From: JABEVB01 sp049965775
GTDB taxonomy: Bacteria > Planctomycetota > Phycisphaerae > WQYP01
Assembly: GCA_049965775.1 (NCBI GenBank)
Contig: JBMFVX010000048.1
Span: forward strand, 1 to 19,937
DNA length: 19,937 nt
Direction of reading: 5' to 3'
Part shown: in pieces, positions 8,000 to 16,586 of the stretch
Position numbering within the stretch: the first letter of the stretch is position 1
Layout: each line of letters opens with the position of its first letter
Notes under the pieces: generated by a model
What the model was told of the DNA's origin: nothing
Databases searched by the model: none
The model's input: only the letters and a program-made list of their open reading frames with translations
Position numbers and translations under genes: made by a program

Positions 8000-9025
8000 T
8001 TACTCCCAATCCAACACAACTTTGCCGCATTGTCCGCCGAGCATGGCTGAAAATCCTTGCTCAAAATCTGTGTAATGGAGGCGATGCGTAATAATCGGAT
8101 TAATATTAAGGCCGCTCTGCAGCATCACTGTCATCTTGTACCAGGTCTCGTACATTTCCCGGCCATAAATGCCGCGAATGGTAAGCATGTTGAAGATCAC
8201 GGTATTCCAATCAATCGCGATTTCCTTCTCTGGAATGCCCAGCATCGCAATTTTGCCGCCATGACACATATTGGCCAACATCTGATGAAGCGCCTGTGCG
8301 TTTCCGGACATCTCCAAGCCTACGTCAAAGCCTTCTTTCATACCCAATCGCTTCTGGCATTCAGCCAGAGATTCGCTGCGAACATCCAAGACAGTCGTCG
8401 CCCCCATCTGCTCCGCCAGACGCAGGCGATACGGATTGACATCGGTTACCACCACATGACGGGCCCCCGCATGGCGAACGACCGAAGCGGCCATCAGACC
8501 AATAGGCCCGGCTCCGGTGATCAGAACGTCCTCGCCCAACACGTCAAATGCCAAGGCCGTATGCACGGCGTTGCCAAACGGGTCAAATATCGCCGCGACT
8601 TCCAGCGGAATCGAAGGCTCATGCACCCAGACATTGGTTACCGGCAGGGCTATATATTCGGCAAAGGCCCCGGGCCGATTCACCCCAATACCGCGAGTGT
8701 CCTTGCACAGGTGGCGCCGTCCCGCCAGACAGTTGCGGCACCGTCCGCACACCACATGTCCTTCACCGCTCACAATGTCTCCCGGTGAAAAGTCATGCAC
8801 GTCCGCACCCACCTGAACAATGCGGCCGACAAACTCATGACCGATCACCATGGGCACCGGAATGGTTTTAGCAGCCCATGAATCCCAGTTATAGATATGT
8901 AGGTCGGTTCCACATATTCCGGTCTTGATTACTTTTACCAGCACATCATGAATGCCGATTTCCGGAGGCGGTACATCCGCCAGGCTTAGACCACGAGCAC
9001 GCTGTGATTTAACAATTGCTTTCAT
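8000..9025 (-). CDS. tdh: L-threonine 3-dehydrogenase
   Basis: This zinc-dependent medium-chain dehydrogenase oxidises L-threonine to 2-amino-3-ketobutyrate with NAD+. It is the first step of the route finished by the adjacent kbl product. The 341 residues match the E. coli enzyme closely, including residue numbering: catalytic zinc ligands Cys38, His63 and Glu64 (TGICGTDLHIYNWD, IGHEF), structural zinc cysteines 93, 96, 99 and 107 (CGRCRNCLAGRRHLC), and the dinucleotide-binding GAGPIG at 171-176. FDPFGNAVHTAL (147-158) is also characteristic of Tdh. GGAG lies about 9 bases upstream of the ATG. A promoter-like TTGGCG/TATAAT pair lies about 45-75 bases upstream, so tdh and kbl may form one unit, although the 156-base gap before kbl leaves room for separate control. 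Confidence 0.96.
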   Translation of the reverse strand: MKAIVKSQRARGLSLADVPPPEIGIHDVLVKVIKTGICGTDLHIYNWDSWAAKTIPVPMVIGHEFVGRIVQVGADVHDFSPGDIVSGEGHVVCGRCRNCLAGRRHLCKDTRGIGVNRPGAFAEYIALPVTNVWVHEPSIPLEVAAIFDPFGNAVHTALAFDVLGEDVLITGAGPIGLMAASVVRHAGARHVVVTDVNPYRLRLAEQMGATTVLDVRSESLAECQKRLGMKEGFDVGLEMSGNAQALHQMLANMCHGGKIAMLGIPEKEIAIDWNTVIFNMLTIRGIYGREMYETWYKMTVMLQSGLNINPIITHRLHYTDFEQGFSAMLGGQCGKVVLDWE

Positions 9026-9068
9026 AGCAGAGACTCCGAAAATTCGGGAACAAGCTCATATTACACTT

Positions 9069-9098
9069 ATTATAACGCAATTTTTATTGGATCGCCAA
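9069..9098 (-). promoter_or_regulatory. Probable tdh promoter
   Basis: On the minus strand a perfect -10 box TATAAT (9074-9069) is preceded, after an 18-base spacer, by TTGGCG (9098-9093), which matches 4 of 6 bases of the -35 consensus. The spacer is AT-rich. Transcription would start near 9062, about 37 bases before the tdh ATG. The perfect -10 and the position in the gpmI-tdh gap support the call; no activity can be inferred. Confidence 0.5.
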
Positions 9099-9126
9099 AT
9101 CAGACTGCAATAAATGGAACTTCATA

Positions 9127-9141
9127 TTGCGCATCGCGCAA
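9127..9141 (-). terminator. Short hairpin downstream of gpmI
   Basis: A perfect 6-base inverted repeat TTGCGC/GCGCAA with a 3-base loop begins about 15 bases after the gpmI stop codon. There is no run of T after it in the gpmI direction, so it is not a classical intrinsic terminator. It could stabilise the mRNA 3' end or be chance. Confidence 0.25.
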
Positions 9142-9155
9142 AACGGCGCAGGAAT

Positions 9156-10757
9156 TTAGCCCAGCAGCGACTGCCCGGTCATTTCCCTGGGCTGCTCCAA
9201 ACCCATCATCGCCAGTGCCGTGGGGGCGATATCTGCGAGGCAGCCACCGGCGCGAAGCGCACGGCCCTTAAAGCGTGCGTCCGCCACGATCAGCCGCACA
9301 TCATATGTGGTGTGGCTGGTGTGCGGGCAGTTGTTGGTAAAATCCCACATCTGCTCGCAGTTGCCATGGTCTGCGGTAATGATCGCGCAGCCGCCAAGTG
9401 ATTTCACCTTTTCGACAATGCGGCCCACGCACGCATCCACGGTTTCTACCGCCTTGATGGCCGCATCGAGTTTGCCCGTATGCCCTACCATGTCGCCATT
9501 GGCAAAGTTAACAACAATCAGATGATAATTGCGACTCTCAATCGCAGTAAGCACGATTCGCATTACTTCCGCAGCGCTCATTTCGGGCTTCTGATCATAG
9601 GTGGAGACTTTGGGGCTTGCCGCCATATCGCGATCTTCGCCGGTAAACGGCAACTCACGGTAATCATTAAAGAAAAAGGTTACGTGCGGAAACTTTTCGG
9701 TCTCGGCCGAGCGAAACTGCCTCATGCCGCGGTCCGCAAGGTACATGCCCAAAATGTCCTTCATTTTTTCGGGCTTTTGAAACACTACCTGCACCGGCAG
9801 CCCCTGTTCATAGCCGGTCATGGTTGCAAAGAAAACATTCTGCGGCCGAACTTGCCGCTCAAAGCCTCCATTTGGCTCAATGCTGAACTTTGCATCATCA
9901 AACACAAAGGCCTTGGTTATTTCCCGCGGGCGGTCGCCGCGATAGTTAAAAAAGATGATGGCATCGTTATCGCGGATAATCTCGATGGGGCCAATGACGC
10001 AGGGCGTTACAAATTCGTCGCCACCGCGCGAAGGCTCAGTTGGGTTGGCATAATATGAATCGAGGGCCTCCTGAGCGGACGCAAACGCCTTGCCGATACC
10101 TTGCGTCAGCAGCTCGTAAGCCTGCTTAACGCGGTCCCAGCGGTTGTCGCGGTCCATGGCATAGTACCGCCCCACCACCGAAGCAATGCGCCCAATGCCC
10201 ACCTCACGGGTTTTGGCCTCTAACTCGGCAAGATATCGCTTGCCACTCTGCGGCGGCGTATCGCGGCCGTCGGTTATGGCATGTACAAATACCCGTTGGC
10301 CCGGGAAATTCCGTCGGCGAGCCAATTCCAAAATGGCGTAGGCGTGTTCCAGGTCGCTATGCACACGGCCATCAGAGCACAATCCCAATAGATGCACCCG
10401 GCTGTTGTGCCGAACCGCGTGCTCAAATGCTCCCACCAGCGACGGATTGTCAAAAAAACTGCCATCGCGAATTCGCCGAGTGATGCGCATGGTCTCCTGA
10501 TCTACAATGCGCCCCGCACCAATGTTTTGGTGGCCCACTTCGCTGTTACCCATGACGCCGGCCGGTAAGCCAACCCATTCGCCACAGGTATGCACAAGCA
10601 CATTCGGATATTGTCGCATAAGCGCATCGTCAATAGGATGGCGTGCGAGTTTAACAGCGTTGCACTTATCCATTTCAGGATGCGGGTTTTCGCCCCAGCC
10701 GTCACGAATAATAAGAACCATAGGACTTTTCACTTCGGGGACATGGGCGGCGGTCAT
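9156..10757 (-). CDS. gpmI: 2,3-bisphosphoglycerate-independent phosphoglycerate mutase
   Basis: This cytoplasmic glycolytic and gluconeogenic enzyme interconverts 3- and 2-phosphoglycerate using two metal ions and a phosphoserine intermediate; it belongs to the alkaline phosphatase superfamily. The 533-residue length is close to the usual 510-550. Diagnostic segments are IIRDGWG (16-22, metal Asp19), the nucleophile Ser72 in VMGNSEVGHQNIGAGR, ITDGRDTPP (161-169), GRYYAMDRDNRWDR (196-209), NYRGDRPREI (271-280), AETEKFPHVTFFFN (351-364), NFANGDMVGHTG (417-428) and TADHGNCE (461-468). AAGGAACG about 8 bases upstream supports the ATG. The gene stands alone, transcribed away from the divergent toroid/DUF4159 gene and separated from tdh by 130 bases. 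Confidence 0.97.
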   Translation of the reverse strand: MTAAHVPEVKSPMVLIIRDGWGENPHPEMDKCNAVKLARHPIDDALMRQYPNVLVHTCGEWVGLPAGVMGNSEVGHQNIGAGRIVDQETMRITRRIRDGSFFDNPSLVGAFEHAVRHNSRVHLLGLCSDGRVHSDLEHAYAILELARRRNFPGQRVFVHAITDGRDTPPQSGKRYLAELEAKTREVGIGRIASVVGRYYAMDRDNRWDRVKQAYELLTQGIGKAFASAQEALDSYYANPTEPSRGGDEFVTPCVIGPIEIIRDNDAIIFFNYRGDRPREITKAFVFDDAKFSIEPNGGFERQVRPQNVFFATMTGYEQGLPVQVVFQKPEKMKDILGMYLADRGMRQFRSAETEKFPHVTFFFNDYRELPFTGEDRDMAASPKVSTYDQKPEMSAAEVMRIVLTAIESRNYHLIVVNFANGDMVGHTGKLDAAIKAVETVDACVGRIVEKVKSLGGCAIITADHGNCEQMWDFTNNCPHTSHTTYDVRLIVADARFKGRALRAGGCLADIAPTALAMMGLEQPREMTGQSLLG

Positions 10758-10939
10758 TGCTATCGTTCCTTAAAGCGGCATTACATAACATCCGGCAAAC
10801 AGGATCGTTGGCCTGAAGGCTGCCGAATGCTTCAGCTCCAAAACGTCAATGTTACTCGATGATAGCGCTCAGCCCAAGCATCGGCAAACCGCTGAAATAA
10901 ACAGTCGCAATTGCGCAATCCGGGCTTGACTTTGGCAAA

Positions 10940-10968
10940 TTGTTTGCGGTGGCGCGACGTGGTATAGT
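10940..10968 (+). promoter_or_regulatory. Possible promoter of the exported-protein cluster
   Basis: TTGTTT (10940-10945) and TATAGT (10963-10968, 5 of 6 consensus) are separated by 17 bases, ahead of the plus-strand gene starting at 11036. The -35 element is weak (3 of 6). A nearby TTGACT at 10926 is a better -35 but lies 31 bases from the -10, which is too far. No clear minus-strand promoter for gpmI could be picked out of the same 278-base gap. Confidence 0.35.
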
Positions 10969-11035
10969 TGCGGCGGTGAATGTCGGCATCAGCCGCGAAG
11001 TTTATTCAATAGACCCTCGAGGAAATAATTCAGCC

Positions 11036-13405
11036 ATGAAGAACCGTAGCTTGATGAACAGAGAATCAATGAGTAGACGCTGGCCGCTGCGGACGGCGGC
11101 GGTTGGCATGGTTTTCTTGCTGGCCATGGTCGCATCGCGCCATGCGGTTGCGGCCCCCGCCGTTTCGAGCCAGAAGGTTATTGCTGCTATTGAGCGAGGC
11201 GTTCACTATTTGGTAACTCATCAGCGTCCCGATGGTTCGTGGGATTCTGGTGGATTTAACTGGATGATGGGACTGGTTGGCACGAATGAGCAAGGTGGCC
11301 AATCCTGCCTCGTGACCGAGGCTTTGATTGATGTGGCCCAAAGCCTGCACGATCCGGAAATAAGCATGTTTTCGCCCGCCATGCAGAAAGCCCTCAAATA
11401 TATCGCCGGCCTGCGTAAGCAATCGACGTATGTTGCATCATTTCAGGCAAACGCTCTGGCGCTTTTGCCTAACAACAGCAAAAGAGAATACCGCGATGCC
11501 CTGCAGTGGGACTTAAAATATCTTTTGCACTCCATGCATCACGATGGTGCCTACAGTTATACTTGGGCAGCGCCACAGGGCATCAATCCACGTCAACCCG
11601 GACGTTGGGATAACTCCAATACCCAATATGGCGTGCTGGGATTGTGGGCCTGCGCCCATGCGGGCCTGGAAGTGCCCATCGTGGACTGGGAGCGCGCCGA
11701 CCAACACTGGCGGCGATCACAATACATGGACGGCACATGGGGCTACGGCGGTTTTCCGGATCGCCCGACGCGGCCCAGCGCCAGCCGCCCCTGGTTCACA
11801 GCCGCCGGTCTGGCCAGCCTTTTTATCACCGATGAGTACCTGCGCCACCAGGCCGTCATGCAGCCGATTCCGGATGAAAATATCGTACGCGGCATGAAGG
11901 CTCTAGCAAGTCACTTTAACACGGGCGAAACGGATCTTTACGCCATGTACGGACAGGTACGTACCGGCCTGGCCACCGGCCTGCAATACATGGCCGGGCA
12001 CAACTGGTATCAATGGTTTGCCTCCGATCTTGTACAGCGGCAATATGAGAACGGCAGCTGGGATGCAAACATCGTAGCTTTTGGCTGGCAGAATCATACA
12101 CCGCAAAATCCCAATCACCACTCCATCGTTGGCACCGCTTACGCTCTGCTGGCTCTCGATCGCGGCCTTAACCCCGTGTTCATTAATAAATTGCAATATT
12201 CTAAAAATTACTTTGGCCGATGGAACGTGCGCCCACGCGACGTCGCCAACCTGACCTCATGGATGGTCAAAACCTTCGAGCAGCCGCTGAATTGGCAGGT
12301 GGTGGACATCAATTCACCCGCAAGCGATTGGCTGGATTCACCGATCCTATATATTTCGGGCAGTCTTGATCCGAAATTCTCCGCGGCTCAGGTGGCTCAA
12401 TTGCAGGCATATATCAACGCAGGCGGCATGATTTTTGCCAATTGCAACGGCCACTCCGAATTCTTTAAAAATGCCATGATCAAATACGCCCAGCAAACCG
12501 TTGACAACCGGTATGAAGTCCATGCGCTGAGCAAAGCTAGCATGATCTTTCATATTCAACCGTGGTATCACATGGTTTCCACCCATGGTTTGCTTGGGCT
12601 TTCCAATGGAATACGATATCTTTGGATTATTGCTCCCAACGACTTTGGTCAATACTGGCAAAATCGCACCTACGCCCTTCGCGATATTTGGGAATTGCCC
12701 GCCAACCTGTACATTTATGCCACCGGAAAAGTATCACTGGCTACTAAGCTCGATACGCTCGTGGTCAGCGGCGGTGGAACCACCACGCGGTCGCTGACAG
12801 TGGCACAGGTCCGATATGCCGGCAACTGGAATCCGGAACCCGGCGCATGGCCTCGCATGGCACAGATCGCCAGCACCACGTTTGCTACGCAATTGGCAAA
12901 TCAAAATGTAGCAGTGGACAAGCTCAGTGCAGCTGCCACACCGCTGGCGCACCTCACCGGCACCAAAAAGTTCACCTTCACCAGCGATCAAATCTCCGCT
13001 TTGCGACACTACCTCAAAAGCGGCGGTATGCTTTTCGCAGATGCCGGCGGCGGCAACATTGATTTCACCAACTCATTCAGCCATCTTGTCAACGAACTTT
13101 ATCCCGGCAAGCAGTTGGATAATCTGCCGGCTAACTGCACCCTTTACACCGGCGCGATGGCCGGAGGCACCGCGGCAACGCACGTGATGTATCGCAAGTT
13201 CTACACCGAGCGGGAAGGCATTCACAATACGCCTGAAATGCTGGGCCTTAAAGTCAATGGCCGCTGGGTTATCGTATTTTCCCAGGATGATATAACCAGT
13301 GGTTTGCTGGGTACTAACACCTGGGGCATCTTAGGTTATGCCCCGGCATCGGCGCAGGCGCTGGCCCGCAACATCATTTGTTACGCCATTGCTCATAAGC
13401 AGTAG
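11036..13405 (+). CDS. Secreted alpha/alpha-toroid protein with two DUF4159-like domains
   Basis: This is a large exported protein (789 residues from the chosen start). A signal peptide covers about residues 14-40 (RRWPLRTA, hydrophobic core, AVAA cleavage region). Residues 45-385 look like a prenyltransferase/squalene-cyclase-type alpha/alpha toroid, with QW-like repeats such as HQRPDGSWD (62-70), YMDGTWGYGG (230-239) and YENGSWDANI (337-346). Residues 430-560 and 590-785 each resemble DUF4159: SPILYISGSLDP then LQAYINAGGMIFANCNGH, and later KKFTFTSDQ then LRHYLKSGGMLFADAGGG. The combination of toroid and DUF4159 is familiar from Planctomycetes-type proteins of unknown function. No catalytic residues of a cyclase can be asserted. 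The ATG at 11036 has GAGGAA 11 bases upstream; the frame is open from 10940, but the first 32 codons lack a ribosome site and would bury the signal peptide. Confidence 0.75.
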   Translation: MKNRSLMNRESMSRRWPLRTAAVGMVFLLAMVASRHAVAAPAVSSQKVIAAIERGVHYLVTHQRPDGSWDSGGFNWMMGLVGTNEQGGQSCLVTEALIDVAQSLHDPEISMFSPAMQKALKYIAGLRKQSTYVASFQANALALLPNNSKREYRDALQWDLKYLLHSMHHDGAYSYTWAAPQGINPRQPGRWDNSNTQYGVLGLWACAHAGLEVPIVDWERADQHWRRSQYMDGTWGYGGFPDRPTRPSASRPWFTAAGLASLFITDEYLRHQAVMQPIPDENIVRGMKALASHFNTGETDLYAMYGQVRTGLATGLQYMAGHNWYQWFASDLVQRQYENGSWDANIVAFGWQNHTPQNPNHHSIVGTAYALLALDRGLNPVFINKLQYSKNYFGRWNVRPRDVANLTSWMVKTFEQPLNWQVVDINSPASDWLDSPILYISGSLDPKFSAAQVAQLQAYINAGGMIFANCNGHSEFFKNAMIKYAQQTVDNRYEVHALSKASMIFHIQPWYHMVSTHGLLGLSNGIRYLWIIAPNDFGQYWQNRTYALRDIWELPANLYIYATGKVSLATKLDTLVVSGGGTTTRSLTVAQVRYAGNWNPEPGAWPRMAQIASTTFATQLANQNVAVDKLSAAATPLAHLTGTKKFTFTSDQISALRHYLKSGGMLFADAGGGNIDFTNSFSHLVNELYPGKQLDNLPANCTLYTGAMAGGTAATHVMYRKFYTEREGIHNTPEMLGLKVNGRWVIVFSQDDITSGLLGTNTWGILGYAPASAQALARNIICYAIAHKQ

Positions 13406-13503
13406 CAGAATTGCAGGCGGGTCTTAATATACCGCACTTATGGAGCCGGTAGCGCCCATGTACGGCACACGCGGCCCGGCGGCTGGTTCAATTTTTCACC
13501 GGC

Positions 13504-14181
13504 ATGGATTATGATGCTGCTATGGTATTTCGTACGCAACAAAATGCTCCCCGAAGACAGATCCTGCTCGTGGCCGTGATGGCTCTAATTCTGGCGGCGT
13601 CGCTCTCGGCCGCGTATGCCATCACCCAGTGGCGCAAGCCTTCAGCAGCTCTCGAGGCCATCCTGCATAATCCGCAACAGCTCTCGGCGATCGTGCTTTT
13701 GCAAAAGCTTGGTTTCGTTGCTGTTCCATATGCGGATATTCACATTGCAGAACAATCGCCGGTGCTGGCCATGGCCCGCAAAGGCCGCACCGCGCCAAGG
13801 CTGTTCTGCTTTTTTGAGATGGCAACATCCAATGCATCCACCAATAGTGATCTTCGGGCGGCGGCACAGGCGTTTGAGCAGCAAATTTTAAAGAACAATC
13901 CCGGTCTAAGCCTTGTGCATGAAGGAGACTCCATGCCACTACAGGGCGGCACGATTTACACTTTTGAAAACATAAATGCCTCCGCGGCAACGTTCTTTTA
14001 TGTCGCGGCAGCGGAAAGGAACGGACGACTCTGCGCGATAACCTATTCGGGCGCATCCCCCTGGACACTGCCGGACTCTATTGCTTTTATAAGAACCCGG
14101 GCGATGTTTTTGGATGTAGGCCCCCATAACACGCCAACAAACAATCCGGTATTTAAACTACCAACGGGCATCAATACCTGA
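13504..14181 (+). CDS. Membrane-anchored or exported protein of unknown function
   Basis: Not recognised. The 225 residues begin with a short basic region and one hydrophobic segment (about 20-40, ILLVAVMALILAASLSAAYA) that acts as a signal peptide or anchor, followed by a soluble domain expected outside the cytoplasm. The domain has an alternating helix/strand pattern, and its last third (GTIYTFENIN, then ATFFYVAAAERNGRLCAITY, then a final helix) is reminiscent of DcrB/PsbP-like folds, though this is only a shape resemblance. An ATG six codons downstream (13522) is an alternative start; neither has a clear Shine-Dalgarno. It follows the toroid gene by 98 bases and precedes the next exported protein by 22 bases, so shared expression is likely. 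Confidence 0.65.
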   Translation: MDYDAAMVFRTQQNAPRRQILLVAVMALILAASLSAAYAITQWRKPSAALEAILHNPQQLSAIVLLQKLGFVAVPYADIHIAEQSPVLAMARKGRTAPRLFCFFEMATSNASTNSDLRAAAQAFEQQILKNNPGLSLVHEGDSMPLQGGTIYTFENINASAATFFYVAAAERNGRLCAITYSGASPWTLPDSIAFIRTRAMFLDVGPHNTPTNNPVFKLPTGINT

Positions 14182-14203
14182 CTCATCCAGGCGGGAAACG
14201 CAC

Positions 14204-15760
14204 ATGACAATCCACAGATTAAATTTCGGCGTTGCGGCTCTCGTTTTTGCGGCCGTGGTGTGGCTCGGAAGCGGGCAGCACTTTGTTCGCGCCCTGGTGC
14301 TGGATCATCACACGCCGGGCCTGTACAGCCGCATCGAACTTGGCCCAATCTGGCGCGATGACGCGAACGGTTTTGAGATCAGGCCGCCGCTACGTGCCAA
14401 AGGCTTTGGCCGTGTGGGGCTTGACTTGGCAACCTTTGAAGTTGGCATCAAGCATTGGGGCATCACGGTACATCTAAGTTATCTGAAAAACCCAACCCAA
14501 GTAACCGAATTGCTCGATGCCACACTGGCACAAACCCGTCACGACTTTACACATGTGAGAGAACTACGAAAAAAAACCTTCAGTTCCAACGGTCATCCCG
14601 CCGGCGAACTTATCGTGCGGTTTACGGCTATTTCCAACAAACAGCCCATTTCACTGCTGCGGCAGCAGTTCATGGTACAAAAAACGCCCAGTGAATATTA
14701 TGTGGTTACCTTCTTCAGCCCGACTGATCATGCCCCCAAGGTGATCGCAACGTTTGACGCAATTATTAAGACATTCAAATTGCTTAATCGTAGACAGATC
14801 GCCATTGAACGGCTTGCCGCCGTCGCTGCGGGGAAGAAATGGTTGCACCAGCAGACAGCTGAAAAATTGCTGCCGCTGCTGTCGCACCATCCCAGACTTT
14901 TTCGTGTGCAACTTCATCACATGGATGTAGGGTATGTACGGCTCGATGAATACGCCGGCAAACAGGATGGCTTTTCCGGGTTGTTTGTCAGCACAAACAG
15001 CCGGACATTTTTACCCAAGGGCGTCATACTGCTGGGCAAGGCCGTGCAATTTTGGGCTTTAAGCAAGCAGCCCGATCTCAAGGGGCCGCCGGTGGACTTT
15101 GCCGAATGGCTTGAAGAGTCGGAATCGCTATTTCCCATAAAAGATAAATCGCTGGCGCTGGCACAGCAGGTGCGGCTGGTGATAGATCCTAAAACGCATA
15201 CCGCCCACTATGTTCGTATACCCAGCCCCTACCCCAATGATGAAGTCCATTGGGAAACCGAACTGGGAACCCAGCAAACCGGCTTTTATCCAGTCTATAA
15301 CAAGCTGGGCCAAGCGAGCGACCAAGTCATATACCGCTGCGACATCGCTGTTGCACGCGACAGCGATCATTACATCCCCGGCCAACCCAATAGACCGCTG
15401 CGCTACTCTATCGGCCCCGGCATGCCCGCCACACTACCGCCTGCTCTCACCTACCTGTGGCCCAGACTGGTAGACCTGCAGAGTAAGACCAGCATGGCCT
15501 TTTTGGTTTTTAACTCCCGGCTTTCACGCATGGGGCTTGAGATTCTGAAAACCCATGGGCCACAGACGATACGCATTAACTACCACAAGAAATTAGCCTA
15601 TCGCGTGACCGAACAACTCGATCCCGGCATTACTACCATGTGGGTGGACTCGCACGGCCGACTTCTAAAGGTGGTTTCTGCGGACGGTTCGGTCTGGCTG
15701 CCTACCACCGCAGCCCAGATGAAGCAGATGTGGGCACGCCAACTCGCAACCATGCACTAA
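14204..15760 (+). CDS. Exported protein of unknown function
   Basis: Not recognised. The 518-residue protein has an N-terminal hydrophobic signal (FGVAALVFAAVVWLGSG, about residues 8-24) and no further clear membrane segment, so it is likely periplasmic. A segment at about 110-200 (GHPAGELIVRFTA, then QQFMVQKTPSEYYVVTFFSP, then a helix ending AIIKTFKLL) has the strand-strand-helix look of DcrB/PsbP-like domains, similar in style to the C-terminal part of the preceding protein. The later half holds beta-rich stretches, including a final ITTMWVDSHGRLLKVVSADG, which looks like the end of a lipoprotein-carrier or outer-membrane-associated beta structure; this is speculation. AGGCGGG upstream of the ATG supports the start. 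The next gene begins 19 bases after the stop, suggesting one operon. Confidence 0.68.
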   Translation: MTIHRLNFGVAALVFAAVVWLGSGQHFVRALVLDHHTPGLYSRIELGPIWRDDANGFEIRPPLRAKGFGRVGLDLATFEVGIKHWGITVHLSYLKNPTQVTELLDATLAQTRHDFTHVRELRKKTFSSNGHPAGELIVRFTAISNKQPISLLRQQFMVQKTPSEYYVVTFFSPTDHAPKVIATFDAIIKTFKLLNRRQIAIERLAAVAAGKKWLHQQTAEKLLPLLSHHPRLFRVQLHHMDVGYVRLDEYAGKQDGFSGLFVSTNSRTFLPKGVILLGKAVQFWALSKQPDLKGPPVDFAEWLEESESLFPIKDKSLALAQQVRLVIDPKTHTAHYVRIPSPYPNDEVHWETELGTQQTGFYPVYNKLGQASDQVIYRCDIAVARDSDHYIPGQPNRPLRYSIGPGMPATLPPALTYLWPRLVDLQSKTSMAFLVFNSRLSRMGLEILKTHGPQTIRINYHKKLAYRVTEQLDPGITTMWVDSHGRLLKVVSADGSVWLPTTAAQMKQMWARQLATMH

Positions 15761-15779
15761 TCCCACAACCGGAGACAAT

Positions 15780-16532
15780 GTGAAAAGCATTCGCCGACTG
15801 CTGGCCTTGGTTCTTACGGTGGCGCTGATCGTGTCGGCCATCAATCTCTCGCTTTATTTCTGGCAGCGCAATTCGGAATTGGCCAGGCTGCGACGCGAAC
15901 GAAGTGAGTTGCAGGCGGTTATCGCGCGGCTCACGGGACATACCCGCCGTGCTGAACTCGTTGTGTCACATCAGGATCACAATGCCGACGGTGCAATCAC
16001 CGACACCACCATGCTGTGGCAGGAGTTTACCATCGGACCCGACGGCAAACGCAAGCCGCTGCCGATTCTTAGCATTAATATTCCAGGCGATATCGCCCAT
16101 GTTGATGCATTGGTTGTCAAGTTTGCGGATCGCTTTGTGGAACAGGGCGATTTATTGCGCGGCAAATCGCTGATATTTTTTCGGCGCGTTTACGGCGATA
16201 CTCAGGCCCCCAGCGACGGCATTTCGCTTCTCAACCGCCGGGGCATGCCGCGATTCCTGCGGGCCGATCCTGACCGCGTTAATCGCTTTGAACAGCAAAT
16301 TTGGCGGCACTTATGGCATTTGATGATTCACCCTCGCCAGGCCCAAAAACTTGGCATCGCGGTGGTTCAAGGTGAGGATGCCTATCGTATAGTTCAGCCG
16401 GGCAAACTCTACGTGATTGATGCCCGCAACGACGGCGGCATTGAATTCAGGCAGAAGTCCGGCGAGTCGGTACTCGTTGAGCAAATGCTGCAGCGTGCCG
16501 CGACAGGCTACACTTCAACCCACGCACGCTGA
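15780..16532 (+). CDS. Membrane-anchored coiled-coil protein of unknown function
   Basis: Not recognised. The 250 residues start with GTG, preceded by GGAG at 15771, an unusual but well-supported start. Residues 8-28 form a single transmembrane anchor or uncleaved signal. Residues 31-52 (RNSELARLRRERSELQAVIA) look like a short coiled coil. The rest is a soluble, probably periplasmic domain with a charged stretch SHQDHNADGAITDTT, a compact region GDIAHVDALVVKFADRFVEQ (about 101-120), and a C-terminal half with RVNRFEQQIWRHLWHLM. It begins 19 bases after the previous gene, so it is probably translated from the same mRNA. The gene ends 54 bases from the convergent phosphatase gene; only a weak GAGGTT/AACCTC repeat lies between them. 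Confidence 0.68.
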   Translation: MKSIRRLLALVLTVALIVSAINLSLYFWQRNSELARLRRERSELQAVIARLTGHTRRAELVVSHQDHNADGAITDTTMLWQEFTIGPDGKRKPLPILSINIPGDIAHVDALVVKFADRFVEQGDLLRGKSLIFFRRVYGDTQAPSDGISLLNRRGMPRFLRADPDRVNRFEQQIWRHLWHLMIHPRQAQKLGIAVVQGEDAYRIVQPGKLYVIDARNDGGIEFRQKSGESVLVEQMLQRAATGYTSTHAR

Positions 16533-16586
16533 CCCGTCACGGAGAGGTTCATCAGCGACGCAACCTCATGAAGATTCCATTGGCGG

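Noticed and set aside
8057..8788. 243-codon open frame on the plus strand
   Set aside because: Antisense to tdh; the tdh frame matches the family residue by residue.
9480..10058. 192-codon open frame on the plus strand
   Set aside because: Antisense to gpmI, whose motifs cover this stretch; no independent evidence of coding.
10940..11035. Upstream extension of the toroid gene to an ATG at 10940
   Set aside because: No ribosome site, it overlaps the candidate promoter, and it would place 30 extra residues before the signal peptide.
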